Below, piece after piece: positions 27,507 through 33,426 of a stretch of 33,426 nt of DNA. Position numbers and translations under genes: made by a program. The DNA comes from Chara braunii (Eukaryota; Streptophyta; Charophyceae; Charales; Characeae), in assembly GCA_003427395.1 (NCBI GenBank), contig BFEA01001002.1, positions 112,987 through 146,412 of the forward strand, in the 5' to 3' direction. The number at the start of each line of letters is the position of its first letter. The first letter of the stretch is position 1. The notes beneath the pieces are model-generated. The model searched no databases. It had not been told where the DNA came from and saw only the letters and a program-made list of their open reading frames with translations.

Positions 27507-28220
27507 TTAGGCGACGATTGATTCTATCTCTGGGGGTGTTTTAACGGTCTCCCCTTTCTCAGAGACAAAGACTAGATACATGCCCTCCTCGCGATTCTGC
27601 TTATAATAGTTATAGAAAGATGATGCACACATGCACCCGTAGTTTTCTATCAGACTGCTAGCTTTGAACTTCTGCAATCTAACAGTTCTACCATTGGGCA
27701 ATTTGTGGATCAACACCTTTCTTTCCCAGTCAAACTGAGGTTGTGCAACCTCGAGGTAGTACATGTCTAAGAGCATGTCAAACAACAGTTCGTCGCTAAC
27801 AAGGAAGGAGATTTTATGGCTCACATTCCCTCCTCCATCGGAGAAGGTACAGACTACGTCCTTGACATAGTCTTTTACCAACATCTGCTTGTTGACCAGC
27901 GTAGAAGCTACAGTTCTGCTAAGCCGTTGCACTTGGTCCCCTAAGCGCAGTCTATCCACACAAGCACGACTGATGAAGTTTCGTGTAGAGCCTATGTCTG
28001 CGAAGGCGCCAACTTTGCGGCCACCTACATCAACCTCTACCACAAAATGTTCACCCTTTGGACCTCTACTGATCATCGCCCATGAGTCCCTGGGGTCCTT
28101 CCCTGACCACTCAGTCCCTAACTCTTCTAGGGCCTCAGACACATCTCTCGAATAGAGCGTCGGTGGGTCTGAATGTGTCTGCGGGGCGATGTGTGGATCA
28201 CTAGCCTTGGCCAACGCCTG
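27507..28220 (-). pseudogene. Element 3 pol: aspartic protease
   Basis: The ORF contains GAFADIGSTRNFISRACVDR, the protease active-site block, but the position after the catalytic Asp is Ile instead of Thr/Ser. The flap-equivalent and the C-terminal block SDELLFDMLLDMYYLEVAQP follow, where the usual G-M-x-W/F-L is D-M-Y-Y-L. The Asp is present, but Thr/Ser hydrogen-bonding is conserved in active enzymes, so this copy is probably inactive. The N-terminal part of the frame (above about 28220) overlaps the gag end. Confidence 0.85.
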
Positions 28221-28273
28221 AAGTGGCGAAGGTAACGTAACCACTTCAGCGCGAGTAAGAGCGGCTAACACTC

Positions 28274-29930
28274 CTACTGGCCCGAGGAGTTTCCCTGCGA
28301 AGTGCTCCCAGAAGCACTGCCAGGGTTCGAAGATAAGCCCACCACTGTTGGTGAGGCTACCCTCGTCAGGACTTTCTTGCCTCGACACGTTCGCGACGTG
28401 TGGCCATAGTTGCCACAGTTCATGCACGTGCCCCTAGCAACTCTGTCCCTCCAAACCTCGTACTCTAAACCAAGTTTTACCCAAGCGGGTGTTCCTTGGT
28501 CGCCCTGACCCGTGGACCGTACTACCTTCTTCTTCCCGGTCCCCCTAGCCTTTTCCTTTATGGGTGCCACGACTCCCCCATCCGAAGTCTCACTAGCCCC
28601 ATCGTGCTCTGTCACCTCCCAAAGGTTTGGGAAATCGTCAATCTCCGTCGTTTGACCATCGTGGTTAACGAACATCAACTCACCCTTCTTCTTCCAGTCC
28701 TGGGGAAGTCTCTTTCTACCATCATGAGATACCTGATGCGCGGATCCCAGCTTTGCCTCTATGTCCAGAGCTTTCTTACTAAAAGTAGCGAAGGTGTGCT
28801 GTTCGACATAGGCCTCATCAACCAGCTTGGTCCTTACCTCTGCAGGTAGGCACCTTAGATAATCCGTCAGGAGAACCTGCTGGTCAAAACGCACACCAGG
28901 TACCACGAGTAAACGTTCTACAATGTCCGTTAACTCTCTAACATTCTTGAACCTGCGGGAACAAAGGTTGTTGATAGCATCGGCGGCCTTCTGAGCCCCT
29001 TGCGGGTCATGCCACCTGTTATACACGGACCGTACAAACTCTTCCAATGTCTGAGCCTGTGCCCAGGCATCGAAGTTTTGACCGTAGCCCTGCTGCTGCA
29101 CTAAGCCATTCAACCAGCGGGCTGCTGACCCCTCTAAAAAGGAGGCAGCCACTACAACTTCCTGCTCTGGCCTGGTGAGCTTGTGCCTCACATAAGTAGG
29201 CACAGTCCTCACCCAGGTGTCTAAGTCCTCATCCTTCTTCCTATCGCCAGAGAAGGGCTTGAGACTCATCAAAGGTATTTTGGGCATCAACTGCATAGGC
29301 TGCATGGGCCCTGGGGCTTGCTGCAGCGGCTGCATAGCCACTGAAAGAGGCTGTTGCACACTAACCTGGGTCTGGCTTGACAATGGGACTGTAGTGACCA
29401 CTGTCGTAGATGGTACGACCGAGATTCTATGAACTGGACCACTAGTTGCTACTAAACCACCTGGAGGGGGCATGCCAAACATAGGCGAGAAAGTTGGCCC
29501 TGTGGGTTGCGGCATCGAGGAAGGACTCGCACCCGCAGGGGGAACTACAGCAAACTGTGGCTGCCTCATCATTGCACGAGGAGCCCGAAGTTCAGCCAGG
29601 ATTTGTTTTTGGCCTGCTACCAGTTCGGCCAGCAATTCCTGCTGGACATTCTGCGCTTCAGCCGCTGACAGTAAAGCATTACGCAACACACGGACAGCAG
29701 GGTCTAATGCCGCCTCATCTAGCCCTTCCAGTTTGCCTAGCTCCTGCACTCTACTTCCTAGTCTAGCCTTTCTGAGTACGACTCTTCTTCTCCTCTCTGC
29801 TGCTTCGTCCAACTGCCGCTGCTGCTCATCCTGAAGTTCTTCTGCCTGTCGGATTTCTAAATCCTCCGGCGTGAGTGGACTCTGCTGGCTGACTTGCAAA
29901 CCAGCAGACTGACTACTGCACCCGATCCAC
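28274..29930 (-). pseudogene. Element 3 gag, main part
   Basis: A frame of 541 codons. Residues about 10-100 are Glu/Gln/Arg-rich and probably coiled coil. A Pro/Met/Gln-rich linker follows. A Retrotrans_gag capsid is visible from PLMSLKPFSGDRKKDEDLDT through RWLNGLVQQ and YLRCLPAEVRTKLVDEAYV. A zinc knuckle CMNCGNYGHTSRTC has the standard CX2CX4HX4C spacing. The frame runs past the knuckle into a Ser/Gly-rich tail and overlaps the protease frame at 28274-28427. The first Met lies upstream, beyond a frameshift at about 29925. Confidence 0.92.
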
Positions 29931-30186
29931 CCTGCCCTGCTTCTGACGAAGAAGTCAGGGAAGAGGTTTGTGACGTAGAGGCGGCAGTAGCCATCGCAAC
30001 CGCTAAGCTGGCTGCTGCGTCCCTAATCCTCCTCGCTGCTACCCTCTCCCTTGCTTCCCTTCATAGTCTCCTTTCCTCCCCAGGAGCTAACTCCTGGAAA
30101 GTGATTGGTTGACTAAGAGTGGTTATCTGTGTGATCCTAAGGGGTTGCACTAGCCTTCCCTCCTCCTCACTGCTGTCTTCACTCAT
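29931..30186 (-). pseudogene. Element 3 gag: N-terminal extension
   Basis: The likely gag start is the ATG at 30186-30184 (MSEDSSEEEGRLVQPLRITQ). After about 41 codons (FQELAPGEERRL) a TGA interrupts. The same frame continues REARERVAARRIRDAAASL and a Ser/Thr-rich stretch, and the frame is then lost at about 29925. An acidic N terminus followed by basic helices is compatible with the Gag of this family. Confidence 0.65.
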
Positions 30187-31453
30187 GAGCTACAGTGTGT
30201 GTGATCTAAACTAGAATCTACACTGAATCCTACCTTAGCATGACACACAACCGCATATGATACACAACTACTTCCGGTCAGCCTGAACAGAAACAGTTAG
30301 GTGATGTAGTTGCAACTAATGTCAGGTCCTACAAGATATATTAAATCTAGTTTTAGATTACTCTAATACAGATAGCATTGCAGCAAAGACCTAGTCTGTC
30401 TGTAGCTGTCTGTCAGTTGTCAGTCAAGTCTGTAACAACTAAATAATCAAAAACAGAAATAACATCTCCTGTTGGAGATGTACACTGGATGGCAGAATGT
30501 CTAATTATAGCCACTGTGAACTGTTGTCGGAATCCCCCCTCCCCCTGTATCCTTCTTGAGTGGTCGCTTTGTGTCAACGTCTTGAGCATCTGGTTGAGCA
30601 GCGTGTCTAAAGGTGTGCAATCCGGCCCACCCCTGTGCCCCAAGTCATTGTCGAACTTGCCAGCCACTGCACGTTATTTACCCTCGCATGCAACGAGCCT
30701 TACACGCCCGGTTTGATCTGGCTGATCAGGAGGGATTTAAGGAGAGCCCCCATCTCCTCAGGAATTATTTAACGTCGCAGACAGGACGACGATCACAGCC
30801 AGGTTCAACACCGAGTCCCCAACCAGAAATATTTAAAGACGGTCTGGAAAGCGTCTGTCCCAAGGGCTGGCAGGCCCTGCACGACCTCTATTGCGCAAGC
30901 AGTGGAACCAAGGACTTGCTGCCAAGCATGCGTGTACTAGTCCCAGCGGGTTGGCATGGTGACCGTGACCCGAGTGCTTCGTCCAGGGCCCTTCAGAGGC
31001 TTCGCCCGTCTCCCACCAGCTTGCTGCCAGGAAGAATGTCGACTCTCAAGGTTGAGCGCTCGCGACACCTCACATCGAGAGGACTCTCAAGACATAACTC
31101 ATTTCCTCACGGTAAGAAGCAATGAAGAGGGTAGATAAGGAAGAGAGCAACGTACCTCATAATGCTGCCCCCAACCACAAATTTCTAACCGGCAACCTGA
31201 TGTGCATTTATGATGACCGGTCTTTGCCTCGGCACAACCAAAAGCAGAATGCAGTTCCACCTCGGTTTAATATGTCACATCAGCGAGCTCTCATCATCCA
31301 GCATACACCCCATATGTCACCACATAGCTCCCTGGCGCGCCCACTCTACCCTGGGCCGCCTAATGTTCCACGTCAATGCCTTATCACTGCCCCACACCTC
31401 ATGCGAAGCACCAATAGCTATTGCAAAGAACCAATGAAGCGCAATATGAACCA
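30187..31453 (-). other. Element 3 untranslated leader (about 1.27 kb)
   Basis: The stretch lies between the PBS and the gag ATG. It contains no sense ORF of recognisable content. Plus-strand ORFs, the largest at 30613-31125, have no known domain and are antisense. Confidence 0.6.
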
Positions 31454-31465
31454 GCTCCGATACCA
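31454..31465 (-). promoter_or_regulatory. Element 3 primer-binding site
   Basis: The minus strand reads TGGTATCGGAGC, the same as in element 2 and one base from the plant initiator Met-tRNA complement. It lies 3 bp from the LTR terminus (TGCAAGG on the plus strand). Confidence 0.85.
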
Positions 31466-31468
31466 AAT

Positions 31469-32459
31469 TGCAAGGAAAATAAGCAACAACGAGATGACAA
31501 TTCCAGATTACACCATCACATTGAAAGCCAGATAGTCACACTGTGTCCAGAGAGCAGCATTGCACCAATAATACACCAATGGAGGCTCATAGTACTGAAA
31601 ACCAATGTCACAGAGAGCATACTCTCTCCTCATCAACACAAGAGTCCAGTCCCTTCACTCTCCTACTTAGCACTCAGCGCCCAGCCTACTCCTAACACAG
31701 CTACTACAGCCTACTAATTGACAATGCAACTGTTGACATCAGCAGCAACCCGAAGTACTTGAAGATGTCGCCCATGCAGACCATCGCCAATACAAGGTAA
31801 GTGCCCTCACATCATCATCATCATCATCCTTCACCTATCCCGTTACTTTACACCCACGACTGTCCTCCTCATCACCCGAAGACCACCCCTGCGCCTCACT
31901 GTAGACCAAGCCCACCAGCTATGGTGGCTGGGCTATGGCGCTGCCCTCAGCAGCGCCCTTCTTCCCTGCACGACCGCACGTGCTGCACCTCGCCTCTCAG
32001 CGCCAGCCAGCAGCCGCGAGCTCTTGCTCCAGCAGCGCTGCCACTAGCATGCGAGCGCCTGAATGAGGCTGCCCGGGGAGAGCTCTTTCCTTTATGGAAA
32101 GAGCTGGCCTGCTCGCACAGCCTGGCTGCACTGGCCTGGGCCCAGAAGCTTCCGGAAGGCCCTAGGAGGCTGCCTGTGTACAACAGCTACTGGGCTGCTG
32201 GGCCTCGTTCGAACTCTGTATGAGGCTGCGAATCACGCCCAGGGCCTGCATTCTTTGGATAAGTCAGGAAGGCCGTGGAAATGTCTTTGTTGCCCGGCCT
32301 GAGTTTCTCTCAACCAACTGGCGCGTCGCAACTGCCTGGATCCCAAATATGAAATTGACAGTCGAGGGCCTCTTGCAATATGTCAGGCCCGCCTTCACTT
32401 AGGGCGGGCAATGCTGTAAACAGGGCCTCATAGGCCTACCGAGGACCCTGATCCTCGCA
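31469..32459 (-). repeat. Element 3 5' LTR (991 bp)
   Basis: The inner edge is set by the PBS and the outer edge by comparison with 24568. The ends TGCAAGG and CCTCGCA form a near-inverted repeat with TG..CA termini. Bases 31469-32112 occur inverted at 23515-24158, and 32142-32459 occur in direct orientation at 24211-24568. An exon-like stretch ending AATACAAG/GTAAGT lies near 31797 on the plus strand, antisense to the element. Confidence 0.88.
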
Positions 32460-32950
32460 TATCCTACCCCTTAAGCGCGAGCAGCCCGCGGGGGGAGGTC
32501 GTGTTCCGCTGCGCGCCGGAATCGGACCGAAGTTTTCATTCGCGCCGGCGGATGAAGGCGATCGAGGGAGGGGGAGCCCGCAGAGTGGCGCACATACCGA
32601 ATTGTTCACAGCCCGCCAAGAAACGAAGGAGCGCGCCCACGGTGCCGAGCGGCGGCGGGCGTCGATGAAAGGGTATATCTCGAAGCGCCCGCCGTCGGAT
32701 AGGAAGGACGCCCCCTTTATTTTTGGTTTAATTTGCAAACTGCTTTTTTACTTTTTTTTGGTTTTCGTAACTGCGTTTGTAATTTTTTTTTTACCTTTTT
32801 TTGGTGGCGGTTTCTTTTCAGTTTTTCAGTTTTGGGCGGGAAGAAAACGACAAGTCCAAAAGAGAATAGAAGCCGCGGAGGGAGGGAGGCGGGCGGACAG
32901 CCGCGGCCGGGGAAGCACCCCACCCCACCCCACCGCACACACACCTGCAC
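32460..32950. other. GC-rich then T-rich flank, unassigned
   Basis: The first 240 bp are GC-rich with CG clusters, unlike most of the window, then T-rich from 32715 to 32835, then GC-rich with CCCCACCCCACC. Several overlapping ORFs on both strands reflect the base composition. Promoter or 5' UTR sequence of a neighbouring host gene is possible but not demonstrated. Confidence 0.4.
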
Positions 32951-33014
32951 CCGGGGTTGCACAGTGTGCCTGTGTGTGTGAACCGGGGTTGCACAGTGTG
33001 CCTGTGTGTCTGAA
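32951..33014. repeat. 32-bp tandem duplication
   Basis: CCGGGGTTGCACAGTGTGCC starts at 32951 and again at 32983. Both copies continue TGTGTGT(G/C)TGAA. The two 32-bp units differ by one base. Confidence 0.9.
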
Positions 33015-33054
33015 CCATAGCTGGCCTGGACGGAGGGGCGGCGACCGTTCGTCA

Positions 33055-33380
33055 CCGGCGGGTCCAATCCCGCCATTTGCAAGCGGCAACTTTGCCAATT
33101 TTTTGTGATCAGAAGAATTCATCAAAATGTCTGAAAATTTGAGGGTCGGTAGGTTAGCTCCTGATCTTTCAAGGAAAAATATTACAAAAAAATAATAAAA
33201 TCGTTTTGACCATGAAATATTCGCCGCGCCGATTTGCTGCATTTCCAGCCGGCGGTTCAAATCCCGCCATTTGCAATCGGCAACTTTGCCGATTTTTTGT
33301 GCTCAGAAGAAAAAATCATTTTGACCGTGAAATATTCGTCGCGCCGATTTGGTGCATTTCCAACCGGCGGGCCAAATCCG
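33055..33380. repeat. Dispersed tandem repeat with hairpin and T-run
   Basis: CCGGCGG-initiated units start at about 33055, 33249 and 33364. Each full unit has CCCGCCATTTGCAA, then CGGCAACTTTGCCGATTTTTT (33277-33297), a small stem-loop followed by T6. A second shared part, TTTTGACC.TGAAATATTCG, precedes units two and three. Unit one is separated from unit two by about 80 bp of other sequence. Unit three is cut short by the poly-T tract. Confidence 0.75.
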
Positions 33381-33406
33381 TTTTTTTTTTTTTTTTTTTT
33401 TTTTTT
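33381..33406. repeat. Poly-T tract (26 nt)
   Basis: On the minus strand this is a poly-A run that could be the 3' tail of a minus-strand retroposon lying mostly to the right of the window. Its insertion would explain why the last tandem unit is interrupted. Confidence 0.8.
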
Positions 33407-33426
33407 GGGACCCCCCAGTGATAGTG

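Larger units (their letters stand above)
23515..32459 (-). mobile_element. Ty3/gypsy chromovirus-like element 3 with rearranged 3' LTR
   Basis: The minus-strand order is 5' LTR (32459-31469), PBS, leader, gag with CCHC knuckle, protease, RT, RNase H, integrase, chromodomain, PPT, 3' LTR. This is the chromovirus arrangement of Ty3/gypsy elements. It is the most complete element in the window but carries many frameshifts, stops and catalytic substitutions. The 3' LTR has an inverted section. The left and right flanks do not match as a simple insertion would require. Confidence 0.9.

Noticed and set aside
30613-31125. 170-codon plus-strand ORF in the element 3 leader
   Set aside because: It has no recognisable domain and lies antisense in an untranslated leader.
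31730-31806. Exon-like stretch ending AATACAAG/GTAAGT, a possible captured host exon in the LTR
   Set aside because: There is no acceptor or recognisable protein and it is antisense to the element. It is kept only as a remark in the LTR entry.
31801-32223. His-rich 140-codon ORF in the element 3 LTR, also present inverted at 23500-23826
   Set aside because: It arises from an (ATC)n repeat within the LTR, is antisense to the element, and has no domain. Its two occurrences are explained by the LTR duplication.
33249-33275. tRNA gene suggested by GGTTCAAATCC
   Set aside because: The T-arm stem is short by one base pair, no D or anticodon arms precede it, and the motif sits in a tandem repeat.
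1-33426. CRISPR arrays, operons or prokaryotic promoters
   Set aside because: No regularly spaced repeats with unique spacers occur, and introns, poly-A tails and LTR elements show a eukaryotic genome.

Overview
The window is eukaryotic, repeat-dense genomic DNA. There is no prokaryotic gene organisation. Nearly all recognisable coding sequence belongs to retrotransposons in various states of decay, and the only support for a host gene is a few short spliced-looking exons. Primer-binding sites resembling the 3' end of plant initiator Met-tRNA, plant-type Ty3/gypsy polyproteins with a chromodomain, and an L1-type LINE with a C-terminal zinc-binding domain point to a streptophyte. A charophyte alga such as Chara is my best guess, but that is inference from general recollection, not a database result.

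Layout. 1-1480: poly-T, a TA microsatellite, a degenerate AT-rich repeat cluster (290-592) and a diverged tandem duplication (937-1290). About 1490-5686, minus strand: 3'-truncated Ty3/gypsy element 1 (leader, gag, protease, start of reverse transcriptase), with a PBS at 5673-5684 and a candidate 5' LTR at 5687-6859. 6925-7089: a MITE-like element with perfect 27-bp terminal inverted repeats. 7114-7794, minus strand: spliced exons encoding part of a cyclic-nucleotide-binding domain, the best host-gene candidate. About 8850-9079: the 3' tail of a LINE (LINE-A). 9095-22663: LINE-B of the same family, flanked by a 12-bp target-site duplication. LINE-B is split by LTR element 2 (10484-20028, minus strand, about 2.5-kb LTRs, target duplication ACGG/AACGG). 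22904-23514: a tandem repeat family. 23515-32459, minus strand: Ty3/gypsy chromovirus-like element 3 (gag, PR, RT, RNase H, IN, chromodomain), whose 3' LTR has a 644-bp segment in inverted orientation. 32460-33426: GC-rich flank with short tandem repeats and another poly-T tract.

History readable from the sequence. LINE-B landed beside the poly-A of LINE-A. Element 2 later landed inside the RT domain of LINE-B. Elements 1 and 3 are separate insertions. All three LTR elements lie on the minus strand and both LINEs on the plus strand. Every element carries stops, frameshifts, deletions or lost catalytic residues, so none looks autonomous.

The least conventional content is inside element 2. Its pol stops before the RT catalytic YxDD motif. 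In place of the rest of RT, RNase H and integrase it carries about 2.1 kb, on the same strand, of unrecognised coding-like sequence, including a 306-codon acidic/arginine-rich ORF. Both of its LTRs also keep a long antisense ORF. I cannot assign a function to either, and I do not claim a new system with confidence.
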